A stretch of 64,000 bases of DNA, from positions 2,244,001 through 2,308,000 of the forward strand of contig NZ_CP071091.1 in assembly GCF_017301635.1 (NCBI RefSeq). Direction: 5' to 3'. Source of the stretch: Myxococcus landrumus (GTDB lineage: Bacteria; Myxococcota; Myxococcia; Myxococcales; Myxococcaceae). Under the pieces are notes generated by a model. It saw nothing but the letters and a program-made list of their open reading frames with translations. It had not been told where the DNA came from and did not search any database. Of this stretch, positions 35,018 to 43,911 are shown in pieces (the first letter of the stretch is position 1; each line of letters opens with the position of its first letter). The translations under genes and the position numbers were made by a program.

Positions 35018-35782
35018 GCCTTGCGCGCTCTCCGTCTGCCAGGCGAGCTTCGTCCACGGACCATCCGGAGTCGCCTGGCAGTCCGCGGTGATGGACGCGA
35101 GGCCGCTGAGCATTCCGTCCTCGGAGCTGTTCCACATGGCGCGGCCCAACAGGTAGCTCTTGCCCCACTGCTCCCACGAGGAGAACTGGGCCCGAGCCTG
35201 CTCCGAAGCGCGCGCGATGAAGGCCCACGCCTGGCTCTCGTCCAGGAACTTGAGGTCGTAGCTCATGCGCGTGACCACCACTGCCCGGCCCAGGTCCCAC
35301 GCCAGCGTGCCTCGCGCCAGATCTTCAGCGGTGAAAGTGGTCTTGTCTTCCTTCAACGAAGCCAGGCTCGCGCCCAGATTGCTCAGCGCTTCGCCGCCGG
35401 ACTTCGCGACCTGCTCCCACTGTTCGGGAGACACATTCGCCAACTGGCCCAGAGCCGCGTCAAAAGCCACACGGTGGCCCGCGCTCAAGAGCTTCTCCAC
35501 CTGGGCCGCCGCGGTTTGCCCGTTGTAGACGCCCCACCACTCGCTGAGCCCCGTCCGGAGCCGCATCGTCGGCACGCCGGTCTCCAGCGAATTCCAGTAG
35601 GCGGTGATCTGCTCTGCATTCACGGCGCCCAGCAAGATGCCGAAGAGTTGCTGCGGCGGCAGGTTCACCTTGGGGTTCGTCAGGAACGACTTGAGGGTCC
35701 GCACAAAGAACAGAATCTTCGGAAGCCAGTAAAGCGCGATGCCCAACACGACGACCAACAGAATGATGTGATTCCCGTTCAT
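34988..35782 (-). CDS. membrane-anchored DUF1266 protein
   Basis: A 264-aa protein. An N-terminal hydrophobic helix (MNGNHIILLVVVLGIALYWL) anchors it, and the C-terminal half is the DUF1266 domain. I recognise this by AWDLGRAVVVTRMSYDLKFL, the aromatic WAFIARASEQARAQFSSWE and WGKSYLLGRAMWNSS. DUF1266 proteins occur singly or near secretion and immunity loci; their role is unknown. Start ATG follows an AAGGTAGC region in antisense and is the only good candidate. The 3' end overlaps the degraded lipoprotein frame by 30 bases. Confidence 0.75.
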   Translation of the reverse strand: MNGNHIILLVVVLGIALYWLPKILFFVRTLKSFLTNPKVNLPPQQLFGILLGAVNAEQITAYWNSLETGVPTMRLRTGLSEWWGVYNGQTAAAQVEKLLSAGHRVAFDAALGQLANVSPEQWEQVAKSGGEALSNLGASLASLKEDKTTFTAEDLARGTLAWDLGRAVVVTRMSYDLKFLDESQAWAFIARASEQARAQFSSWEQWGKSYLLGRAMWNSSEDGMLSGLASITADCQATPDGPWTKLAWQTESAQGSGHASKVGT

Positions 35783-36461
35783 GGTGTCTCTCCCGGAGAA
35801 AGGTAGCCGTCCGCCGTCCTGGCGCCTTCAGTGGATTCCATCGGCGCGGAGGCGGCGCGAACAGGCGCGCCTCTCTAGATCAGTTCGGCGAGGACCACCG
35901 AAAAATCTCGAAGAATCCGTCGTCGCCGTTCCGTCTGCACTGAAACAATTTCCTGCAATCACCGAACAGCATGTGCTTCCCGGCATCGCCAGGCCCGGGC
36001 GCCCGAGTTTCGAAGGCGAGAGGGCCGCCATTGCGGGGCGTTTTTCGGGCGCAGTCAGACGAGCGACAGGATGCAGACCTACTGCCGCGAAGTGTGCCGC
36101 GCCCTCAAGGAGTGGGGCAATCACTTCCACAATACCAACCAGCAGGCGCCGCGCCCTTTCAAGCTCGCCTCCAATGAGCGTCCTCTGCCAGCCAATGGAC
36201 CTGACCGGCCACGACCGAGGGCCCACCCGAGGAAGAAGTGCAGGATGAGAGGGATAGCCACACTTCCGCACTCCTGAGTCACCAGCGCTCCGGGGAAGTC
36301 CCTGTGGACTCCCTCTCCAATCCCACTCATCGCCAACACTCTATCCCATATAACGCAACCATCCCTCTTGGGCGCCACATGACACCCTGGTATGGCTATG
36401 ACTCAGGCCCCAACCTGGGCCTCGGCAGTAAGTCCTTGCTCCATAGAAAGGTCCCCCCCAG
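35783..36461. other. 680-bp stretch without a supportable gene
   Basis: No reading frame here shows clear coding character. A 68-codon plus-strand frame at 36071-36277 begins MQTYCREVCRALKEWGNHFH and looks protein-like for about 35 residues, so it may be a gene remnant. An 85-codon minus-strand frame at 36121-36378 is probably its shadow. No tRNA, repeat array or insertion-sequence ends were seen. The promoter of the RCC1 gene should lie at the right edge. Confidence 0.4.
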
Positions 36462-39400
36462 ATGCGATATCCGACAGGGTTTTGTTCGAAACCCGCGCTC
36501 GTCAAACTCCTCCCGATGCTGCTCGGAGCACTTCTTGCGATGAGTTGTGGCGCTCCGGAGACGCCCTCCCAGGAAGCTCCAGGGGCGCTCCCGAACCAGA
36601 GCATGGCCATTGCGGTCAACCGCTTGCTCCCGGCTCGAATGGCGGCTGGGCAAGAGCATTCCCTTGTCATTCGTCCTGATGGCTCAGTCTGGGCCACGGG
36701 CTCCAACCTCTATGGCCAACTCGGGGATGGGACCCTGATTGACCGGGCACAGTTCGTCCGGGTCCAGGGATTGACGCATGTGATCGCCGTCGCAGCCGGG
36801 CTTTCCCACTCGTTGGCGCTGCGTGCGGACGGCTCTGTGTGGGCCTGGGGCTCCAATGCCTCAGGCCAGCTGGGCAACGACTCTGGCGAGGACAGTGCCG
36901 TTCCCACGCAGGTACCCGGGCTCAGTGGTGTCACGACCCTTGGAGCGGGCGCGGAGCACTCCCTGGCCGCACGCTCGGACGGAACGCTTTGGGCATGGGG
37001 CGCGAATGGGGATGGACAGTTGGGCAACGGCTCCGTGACTTCGCGCACAGCGCCGGTCAAGGTGGGGACATCTCTTGGCAACGTCGTGGCACTGGCGGGA
37101 GGCAGCTCCCACTCCATGGCGCTGCGGGCGGACGGAATCGTCTATGCATGGGGAGCTGGCACCAGCGGACAGCTCGGCAATGGCTCAACAGCCCGTCGCC
37201 TTGCTCCAATCCAAATCTCCGGCCTGACCAACGTCAGCGCCATCGCCGCGGGCGACAGCCACTCCCTCGCCATCCTGGCGAATGGGGCCATCCGCGCGTG
37301 GGGCAACAACGCCTATGGCCAACTGGGAGATGGGAGCAACACGAACCGACTGTCTCCGGTTCCAGTGGCCACACAGAGCTCATGGACGTCCATTGCCTCC
37401 GGACTGACCTCTTCCATCGCTGTACGCTCCGATGGAACCGTCTGGGCATGGGGCTTCAATGCCTATGGCCAGTTGGGCGACGGAACGCGGGTGGACCGCA
37501 CCCTCCCAGTCCAAGTCAGCGGCTTGAATCAAGGCCGGATGGTCGCCATGGGGAGCACACACACCCTTGCGCTCCTATCCTCTGGGCGAGTCCAGTCGTG
37601 GGGAGGCAACTTCTTCGGACAACTCGGCAGTGGCACGCAGGTGGACCGCACGACACCCGGTTCCACCAACGTCCAGTCAGGACGAACCAAGGTCGCCCCA
37701 GGCGGCATCAGCGGATACAGCGCCTTCACCTTGTTCTTGAGGCCAGATGGAACAGTCTGGGCGTCTGGAAGCAACCGCGAAGGCCAGCTTGGCAATGGAA
37801 CCACCAATGACAGCGCCATCCCCGTTCCGACAACCGGCCTGAGCAACGTCGTGGACATCGCCGCGACGAATTCCACCTCCGTCGCGGCCCTGTCGGATGG
37901 AAGCGTATGGACCTGGGGTGGTCCCGACGCCACTCCCCTTCTCCCCCAGAAGCTCAGCGGTCTTGGCAACGTGGTCGCCGTCGCCGCCGAAGAGTGGGCC
38001 CTGTATGCGCTCAAGGTGGATGGAACCGTGTGGACGTGGTCCATCCATGAGCCGGGAAAAGCCCCCCTTCAGGTGCCAGGCCTTTCTGGCGTGGTGATGA
38101 TCGAGAGCGGTGTGAGCCACACTCTCGCACTCCGAGCAGATGGCAGTGTCTGGGCATGGGGATCCAACGCCAACGGCCAGTTGGGTGATGGAACCACCAC
38201 GTCACGCACAATCCCCGTTCAGGTTGGCGGCATGAGCAACATCGTGGCCATCTCGGGCGGCTCCTATTACTCCCTTGCACTTCGCGGAGATGGAACGGTC
38301 TGGAGCTGGGGTGCAAACGGCAACGGTGCTCTTGGAGATGGTACTCGGACGGATCGCCACACGCCCGTTCAAGTCATTGGATTGGCCGGAGCCACTGCGA
38401 TTTCAGCAGGCCAATCCCCCTCCATGGCGTTGACCGACGAAGGCTCCGTCTGGGTCTGGGGCGATGGATTTCTTGGAGATGGGTCTCAGTCTGGCGTCAA
38501 CCAACCTTTGCGCTTGGAGGGCGTGAGCGAAATCATCGCGGTCACGGCGGGCCGGGGATACTCCTTCGTGCAGCGTGCGGACGGAACGCTCCTGGCTTGG
38601 GGAGCCAATCGCGATGGGCAACTCGGCAACGGTGATTCCGACCGACGCGAGACCCCCTATCGACTCCCGACTTTGACCCACGTCGTGGATCTTGCCGCTG
38701 CGGAAAGCAACTCCGTGGCGCTGCGTTCCGACGGAACTGTCTGGGCCTGGGGCGCCGGCAATCAGTGGTCTCACGTGCCGAAGCAGATCGCTGGGCTCAG
38801 TCATGTCGTGGACGTCACTGCCGGCGATTGCCATTTCATGGCGCTACGTTCGGACGGGACGGTGTGGACCTGGGGTGCCACTCCCTGTGGAAGCGACTTC
38901 GAGAACCATGGACAGATGGGCAACGGGACCCGTCTCTACCACGACACGCCGGAACCAGTACCAGGGTTGAGTCGCGTGATGGCCATCGCCTCGGGAAAAT
39001 ACCATTCGCTCGCATTGAGAGGAGATGGCACGGTCTGGGGATGGGGCTACAATATCTCTGGCACCCTGGGTGACGGAACGACCCTTGACCGCCTCAGTCC
39101 TGTTCAGATTCCTGGATTGCATAACGTCATCTCCATCACTGCCGCCTACACGAATTCACTGGCACTCGATGCAACAGGCAGGGTTTGGGCCTGGGGCGAT
39201 AATCAAGGAGGCATTCTGGGAACCGGGCAGAGCACATCCGAGTACCTTTCTCCCGTGCTACTTCCCTCCCTGACGGGGGTAGTGGAACTTGCATCGGGTG
39301 ACTGGCATCACCTCGCCAGACGCTCGGATGGCACCCTTTGGGCTTGGGGCAGCAACACACGTGGCTCCGTAGGAAGCAACAGCCCTCTGCGTGTTGTCAG

Positions 39401-39728
39401 CACTCCCGTCCAAGTCATGGGTTCAGTGAGAAGCATGGGAGCTGGCGGAGGCTCCTCCTATGCGACTCGCAGTGATGGAACCTTGTGGGCTTGGGGCGAT
39501 AATGACTTCGGTCAGCTGGGAGACGCCAGCACGACAAACCGGTTTGGCCCCGTGCATGTCTCTGGGCCCATCGACGTCGTGAACTCAGCGGCAGGCAGAG
39601 ACCACGCCCTGCACCAAGCAAGCGATGGGACCGTCTGGGTTTCTGGGGACAACATCTTCGGGCAGCGAGGTGACGGCGCGCCAAGCGCGCAAGAGTCCAG
39701 GCCGGTGCCGGTTCTCTTGCCGCAGTAA
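36462..39728 (+). CDS. RCC1-repeat lipoprotein (21 repeats)
   Basis: A 1088-aa predicted lipoprotein (signal LLPMLLGALLAMSC, Cys near 29) made almost wholly of RCC1 repeats of about 50 residues. The core phrase is GTVWAWGSNxxGQLGDGT. I count 21 copies of the core, three of which are degenerate (copies 9, 10 and 15 lack the GQLG half). As RCC1 propellers have seven blades, 21 copies would make three propellers in a row, an inference. Surface-exposed RCC1 proteins are frequent in myxobacteria and probably bind proteins or polymers. GC content is visibly lower than in most neighbours. The start at 36462 is upstream of a basic n-region (KPALVK). Confidence 0.85.
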   Translation: MRYPTGFCSKPALVKLLPMLLGALLAMSCGAPETPSQEAPGALPNQSMAIAVNRLLPARMAAGQEHSLVIRPDGSVWATGSNLYGQLGDGTLIDRAQFVRVQGLTHVIAVAAGLSHSLALRADGSVWAWGSNASGQLGNDSGEDSAVPTQVPGLSGVTTLGAGAEHSLAARSDGTLWAWGANGDGQLGNGSVTSRTAPVKVGTSLGNVVALAGGSSHSMALRADGIVYAWGAGTSGQLGNGSTARRLAPIQISGLTNVSAIAAGDSHSLAILANGAIRAWGNNAYGQLGDGSNTNRLSPVPVATQSSWTSIASGLTSSIAVRSDGTVWAWGFNAYGQLGDGTRVDRTLPVQVSGLNQGRMVAMGSTHTLALLSSGRVQSWGGNFFGQLGSGTQVDRTTPGSTNVQSGRTKVAPGGISGYSAFTLFLRPDGTVWASGSNREGQLGNGTTNDSAIPVPTTGLSNVVDIAATNSTSVAALSDGSVWTWGGPDATPLLPQKLSGLGNVVAVAAEEWALYALKVDGTVWTWSIHEPGKAPLQVPGLSGVVMIESGVSHTLALRADGSVWAWGSNANGQLGDGTTTSRTIPVQVGGMSNIVAISGGSYYSLALRGDGTVWSWGANGNGALGDGTRTDRHTPVQVIGLAGATAISAGQSPSMALTDEGSVWVWGDGFLGDGSQSGVNQPLRLEGVSEIIAVTAGRGYSFVQRADGTLLAWGANRDGQLGNGDSDRRETPYRLPTLTHVVDLAAAESNSVALRSDGTVWAWGAGNQWSHVPKQIAGLSHVVDVTAGDCHFMALRSDGTVWTWGATPCGSDFENHGQMGNGTRLYHDTPEPVPGLSRVMAIASGKYHSLALRGDGTVWGWGYNISGTLGDGTTLDRLSPVQIPGLHNVISITAAYTNSLALDATGRVWAWGDNQGGILGTGQSTSEYLSPVLLPSLTGVVELASGDWHHLARRSDGTLWAWGSNTRGSVGSNSPLRVVSTPVQVMGSVRSMGAGGGSSYATRSDGTLWAWGDNDFGQLGDASTTNRFGPVHVSGPIDVVNSAAGRDHALHQASDGTVWVSGDNIFGQRGDGAPSAQESRPVPVLLPQ

Positions 39729-39883
39729 GAGCCCACGAGCTGGCTTGAGAAAGCCGCTGGGCATCAGACCCGTTCCGGTGGCCGTGAGGGCCCCGGGACG
39801 GGTCGGCGCAACGCCATGCGAGCAGGAATCCTCGCGCGGGCTCGACGGTTGCTTGCCGAATCTGTCGCTGTTAGGAGCCGGCA

Positions 39884-40453
39884 ATGCAGCGCAACGACGA
39901 GAAAGGGTTCTTCTCCTGGGTCACCCGGCTGGTGCGCGACCATCGAGGCGCACTCGCGACGGTGGCTCGAAACGAGGGTCTGCTCGCGGACGACGCACTC
40001 GACGCCGTCCAGGATGCCTTCGCGACCTTCCTCCGTCTGCCCCATGCGCGGAAGCTGGCATACGAGGAGGACGACAGCCGCAACCTCCTCATGATCCTCG
40101 TGCGAAACCACGCGCGGAACAGGCGGCGGCGCCACGAACTCGCGCGACCGCATCTCAGTGACAGCGCAGTAATCGAACTCCTGGCCGACGACCAAACGAG
40201 CGTCGATTCGCTCATCGAAGAGGCCGAGGCGCATGTGCTCGCCTTCCAATGCGTGGAGAAGCTCGCCATGGTGCAGCGTCAGGTGGTGACACTGCGTCTG
40301 CTCGAGGATCTGCCGGGAGTCCGCGTGGCGGACCTCCTGGGCACCACACCTGGCCACGTGGCCGTGATCCTCCACCGCGCGAAGCGTGAGCTCCGCGCGT
40401 GCATGGCGGAGGAGTCCGCTCAGGCGGCGCGTGGGAGCCCCTCGGCAGGCTGA
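39884..40453 (+). CDS. ECF-type RNA polymerase sigma factor
   Basis: A 189-aa sigma factor. Region 2 is at about residues 25-90 (ALDAVQDAFATFLRLP and LLMILVRNHARNRRRR). Region 4 is at about 118-175, with helix-turn-helix VVTLRLLEDLPGVRVADLLGTTPGHVAVILHRAK written here across its two helices. It should direct transcription of a small regulon; no anti-sigma factor gene is next to it. GGAG stands before the ATG. Its 3' end overlaps the 3' end of the DUF417 gene by 34 bases in opposite orientation. Confidence 0.88.
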   Translation: MQRNDEKGFFSWVTRLVRDHRGALATVARNEGLLADDALDAVQDAFATFLRLPHARKLAYEEDDSRNLLMILVRNHARNRRRRHELARPHLSDSAVIELLADDQTSVDSLIEEAEAHVLAFQCVEKLAMVQRQVVTLRLLEDLPGVRVADLLGTTPGHVAVILHRAKRELRACMAEESAQAARGSPSAG

Positions 40454-41025
40454 GGCTTGTGCTGCACCAGCCAGCTCCGCGCGGAATCGGCCATGGTGAC
40501 GATTGCGGCGCCCAGCATGATGGCATCCTTGACCACCAGTCGGCCGCGTCCGCTCAGCCATGGAAAGCCGTGGTGGGCATCGCCAAGCGCCGGAACCCAG
40601 CTCTCAGGCGTGGTGACGAGAAAAGTGAGCGTCACCACCGACATGCCCATCACGAGGAAGCCGCCAATCACGCCGAACATCGGACGCCACCAATGGGCGG
40701 CGATGAGCAGGCCGAAGAGCACGATGACTCCACCGAGCAGGTAGGAGAACCCATAGGTCCCGTTCGCCTCGTGCCACGCGCGGTTGACGGGAACGAGCGC
40801 GCCTTCAGCGTTCAGATACTGCCGGTAGTCGGGCGCGTCGTACGAATAGACGAAGCTCATCACCGGGCTGTTGGCCACGAACGGGACGATGCCATCGGCT
40901 TCGTACTCGGCGACCTTGAGCGCGCCAATCCAGACGAGGACGACGACCAGTCCAGCTCGAAGGACGTTCATTCCGATGCGGTCGGCTTGAGCGGCGAGAC
41001 GGAGGAGCGATTCGATACGGGTCAA
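40420..41025 (-). CDS. DUF417 (YkgB/RclC-like) membrane protein
   Basis: A 201-aa inner-membrane protein with four hydrophobic segments. Family features are GLVVVLVWIGALKVAEYEAD, ANSPVMSFVY, GTYGFSYLLGGVIVLFGLL and VTLTFLVTTPESW. DUF417 proteins such as E. coli RclC are induced by reactive chlorine; their function is unknown. I place the start at a TTG (41025) because GGAG lies 8 bases upstream and the N-terminus (TRIESLLRLAAQADRIGM) matches family length; the ATG at GMNVLRAG is a weaker choice. It is convergent with the sigma factor gene. Confidence 0.78.
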   Translation of the reverse strand: MTRIESLLRLAAQADRIGMNVLRAGLVVVLVWIGALKVAEYEADGIVPFVANSPVMSFVYSYDAPDYRQYLNAEGALVPVNRAWHEANGTYGFSYLLGGVIVLFGLLIAAHWWRPMFGVIGGFLVMGMSVVTLTFLVTTPESWVPALGDAHHGFPWLSGRGRLVVKDAIMLGAAIVTMADSARSWLVQHKPQPAEGLPRAA

Positions 41026-41203
41026 AGATGGATCTCCTGCAGTGGAGAGCGCTCGTGCGCTCACGCGATGCAGGGATGAGGTTTCGTCCCGCCCAGGCAT
41101 TACACGGCGCGGACGAAAGGCGAGCTCCGCTCCGGCAGTCGTCGGCTCGGCCGTACCCTCCCCGCTTCCGCCAACCCCACGGAAGCGGGCCCGGCACAGT
41201 CCC

Positions 41204-42097
41204 TCAGTATCCCCAGGGGAACTTCTTGAAGTCCCGCTTGCGCTTCTGGACGAACGCATCCCGGCCCTCCTGGGCCTCGTCCGTCCCATACGCCAGCCGC
41301 GTCGCCTCACCGGCGAAGAGCTGCTGTCCCACCATGCCGTCATCCGGCAGGTTGAACGCATACTTCAGCATCTTGATGGCCGTCGGGCTCTTCGTGTTGA
41401 TCTCCGCCGCCCACTCCAGCGCGAAGTCCTCCAGCTTCTCGTGCGGCACCACGGCGTTGACCATCCCCATCTGGAAGGCCTCCTGCGCCGAGTAGTTCCC
41501 CCCCACGAAGAAGATCTCCCGCGCCCGCTTCTGCCCCACCTGCCGCGCCAGCAGCGCCGACCCGTAGCCTCCGTCGAAGCTCGCCACGTCCGCGTCCGTC
41601 TGCTTGAACACCGCGTGCTCCTGGCTCGCGATGGTCATGTCACAGACGACATGCAGGCTGTGCCCGCCTCCCACCGCCCACCCCGGCACCACGGCAATCA
41701 CCGCCTTGGGCAGGAAGCGGATCTGCCGCTGCACCTCCAGGATGTGCAGCCGCCCCAGCTTCGCCGGGTCCGACTCCCCCTCCTCCCCCTCGTACTTGTA
41801 CCCGTCCTTCCCTCGGATGCGCTGGTCTCCACCGGAGCAGAACGCCCAGCCGCCATCCTTCGGCGACGGCCCGTTGCCGGTAATCAGCACACACCCCACG
41901 TCCGTCATGAACCGCGTGGCCTCCAGGGCCCGCGACAGCTCATCCACCGTGCGCGGACGAAACGCATTGCGGACCTCCGGCCGGTTGAACGCGATGCGCA
42001 CCGTGCCCTGGTCCACCGCGCGGTGGAACGTGATGTCCTTGAACTTGTGGCCCTCGATGGGCTTCCAGCGGGCCGGATTGAAGATGGCCGAGACCAT
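41204..42097 (-). CDS. menB: 1,4-dihydroxy-2-naphthoyl-CoA synthase
   Basis: A 297-aa crotonase-superfamily enzyme of menaquinone biosynthesis; it closes the second ring of o-succinylbenzoyl-CoA. Diagnostic are FRPRTVDEL after RPEVRNA, the MenB-specific SGGDQRIRGKDGYKYEGEEG, VPGWAVGGGHSLHVVCDMTI, the active-site stretch TDADVASFDGGYGSALLARQ and the C-terminal KFPWGY. Length is normal for the longer MenB type. No other men genes are in the window. The start follows a weak purine stretch. Confidence 0.95.
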   Translation of the reverse strand: MVSAIFNPARWKPIEGHKFKDITFHRAVDQGTVRIAFNRPEVRNAFRPRTVDELSRALEATRFMTDVGCVLITGNGPSPKDGGWAFCSGGDQRIRGKDGYKYEGEEGESDPAKLGRLHILEVQRQIRFLPKAVIAVVPGWAVGGGHSLHVVCDMTIASQEHAVFKQTDADVASFDGGYGSALLARQVGQKRAREIFFVGGNYSAQEAFQMGMVNAVVPHEKLEDFALEWAAEINTKSPTAIKMLKYAFNLPDDGMVGQQLFAGEATRLAYGTDEAQEGRDAFVQKRKRDFKKFPWGY

Positions 42098-42248
42098 GGG
42101 TTCTCACTCGGGAGAAAGGGGGGAACGGCGCGGACCCTACGCCGCCCCGCCCGGGGGCGTCCATTCCCACAGTGTCACTGGGCTCGCCCCTCGAAAAATG
42201 CCACCGTACGCCGACCACGGTGCAGCCCAGCACGAGGAGTCCCGCACC

Positions 42249-43130
42249 ATGCCCGCCGACGTCGCCCTGCTCAAGGAAGTCCCCCTCTTCGCCGCCCTCG
42301 ACGACGAGGAGCGCGCCCTGCTCGCCGCCCAGCTCGAGGAAGTCCACCTGCGGGCCAGCGAGAAGGTCTTCAGCCGAGGCGACCCCGGCGGCGCCATCTA
42401 CATCGTCAGCTCCGGCGAAGTTCAAATCTCCGTCGAGGACACCACCGGCCAGGTCATCGTCTTCGAGACCGCCCGCCGCGGTGACTTCTTCGGCGAGCTC
42501 TCCCTCCTCGACGGAGACCCTCGCAGCGCCGACGCCCGCGCCATCCAGGACACCTGCGCCCTCAAGGTCGACCGCGCCGACCTCCAGCTCCTCTTCCAAC
42601 GCCACCCCTCCAGCGCCATGGACGTCCTCACCGCCATCGGCCGCCGGCTGCGCGAAGCGGACAAGATGCTCCACAGCCGCCCCACCCTCAGCCCCAACGA
42701 GATGGTCGAGGAACGGCTCACCACCATCCAACGCCTCGCCGATGGCCTCGCCGCCTTCAGCGGCACCTTCACCTTCATGCTCCTCCACGCCGCCTGGTTC
42801 GCCGCGTGGATCTCCATCAACCTCGGCTGGGTCCCCCTCCTCCACCCCTTCGACCCCTTCCCCTTCGGCCTCCTCACCATGGTCGTCAGCCTGGAGGCCA
42901 TCTTCCTCTCCTGCTTCGTCCTCATCAGCCAGAGCCGCCAGGCCGCCAAGGACCGCATCCGCTCCGACGTCGAATACGAAGCCAACATCCGCGCCGGCAT
43001 GGAGGTCACCCAGCTCCACACCAAGCTCGACCACCTCTACGCGCAGACCATGGCCCGCCTCGACGCCGTGGAGCGAGCACGCCACCCCACCCCTCCTCGT
43101 CCCGGAACCGCGACAAGCACCCCGGGCTGA
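42249..43130 (+). CDS. cyclic-nucleotide-binding domain fused to DUF1003 membrane protein
   Basis: A 293-aa protein. Residues about 5-125 are a CRP-like cNMP-binding domain (EVPLFAALDDEERALLAAQL, then FSRGDPGGAIYIVSSGEVQI and GDFFGELSLLDGDPRSADA). The C-terminal half is DUF1003: a short acidic helix, then two membrane helices (FTFMLLHAAWFAAWISINL and FGLLTMVVSLEAIFLSCFVL), and a helical tail (RIRSDVEYEANIRAGMEV). It lacks a DNA-binding HTH, so it is a membrane sensor rather than a transcription factor. GAGGAG stands before the ATG at 42249; the longer frame from 41604 is antisense to menB. Confidence 0.85.
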   Translation: MPADVALLKEVPLFAALDDEERALLAAQLEEVHLRASEKVFSRGDPGGAIYIVSSGEVQISVEDTTGQVIVFETARRGDFFGELSLLDGDPRSADARAIQDTCALKVDRADLQLLFQRHPSSAMDVLTAIGRRLREADKMLHSRPTLSPNEMVEERLTTIQRLADGLAAFSGTFTFMLLHAAWFAAWISINLGWVPLLHPFDPFPFGLLTMVVSLEAIFLSCFVLISQSRQAAKDRIRSDVEYEANIRAGMEVTQLHTKLDHLYAQTMARLDAVERARHPTPPRPGTATSTPG

Positions 43131-43188
43131 TCCCACTTCCGGCCTCCAGCGTGTCAGACACCCCAGGTAGGATGCCTCTCACGCCCAC

Positions 43189-43821
43189 ATGAAACCCGCT
43201 GAGAAAGCCGCCCTCCTCCTCGAGCGTCTGCGCACGAAGTACCCGGACGCACGCTACGAGCTCAACTGGTCCACCCCCTACGAGCTGCTCGTCGCCACCA
43301 TCCTCGCCGCCCAGTGCACGGACGAGCGCGTCAACCGCGTCACCGCCGTCGTCTTCCCCAAGTACCCGGGCCCTCGGGCCATCGCGGACGCGGACACCGC
43401 CGAGTTGGAGGAAGACCTCAAGCCCACTGGCTTCTTCAAGCAGAAGACCAAGACGGTGCAGGCCATGAGCCGCGCGCTGCTCGAGGACTTCCACGGCGAG
43501 GTCCCCCGCACCATCGAGGAGCTGGTGAAGCTCCCCGGCGTCGCGCGCAAGACGGCCAACGTCGTCCTCAACACCGCCTTCGACATCGCCTCCGGCATCA
43601 TCGTCGACACCCACGTCGCCCGCGTCAGTCAGCGCCTGGGCCTGACGAAGCACGACAAACCCGAGGCCATCGAGCAGGACTTGATGAAGCTGGTGCCCCA
43701 GGACGCGTGGACCTTCTTCGGCCCCGCCACCGTCCTGCACGGCCGCTACACGTGCGTCGCCAAGAAGCCGAAGTGCGACGAGTGCCTCGTGAAAGACATC
43801 TGCCCACGCATCGGCGTATAG
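43189..43821 (+). CDS. nth: endonuclease III
   Basis: A 210-aa DNA glycosylase/AP lyase of base-excision repair, removing oxidised pyrimidines. Seen: the helix-hairpin-helix LPGVARKTANVVLNTAFD, with the catalytic Lys in RKTA (near 120); the catalytic Asp in VDTHVARVSQRLG (near 138); and the C-terminal [4Fe-4S] cluster CVAKKPKCDECLVKDIC (C-x6-C-x2-C-x5-C). Length is normal. It begins 58 bases after the CRP-DUF1003 gene and may share its transcript. Confidence 0.97.
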   Translation: MKPAEKAALLLERLRTKYPDARYELNWSTPYELLVATILAAQCTDERVNRVTAVVFPKYPGPRAIADADTAELEEDLKPTGFFKQKTKTVQAMSRALLEDFHGEVPRTIEELVKLPGVARKTANVVLNTAFDIASGIIVDTHVARVSQRLGLTKHDKPEAIEQDLMKLVPQDAWTFFGPATVLHGRYTCVAKKPKCDECLVKDICPRIGV

Positions 43822-43911
43822 ACACACCCGACCCGCAGGGTCTGCGTGCAATCCTCCGCTGCCACGGAATACGGGCAATAGAGCCAGGGTTCAGGCGTCC
43901 TTTTGGGTGAC

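Noticed and set aside
36071..36277. 68-aa gene MQTYCREVC...
   Set aside because: Only the first 35 residues look protein-like, there is no ribosome site, and no family is recognised; described only as a possible remnant.
36600..39700. CRISPR-like or tandem DNA repeat array
   Set aside because: The periodic similarity is at protein level (RCC1 repeats of about 150 bases, diverged in DNA) and lies inside one open frame.
41604..42248. N-terminal extension of the CRP-DUF1003 gene
   Set aside because: The extension is antisense to menB and not protein-like; a GAGGAG ribosome site supports ATG 42249.
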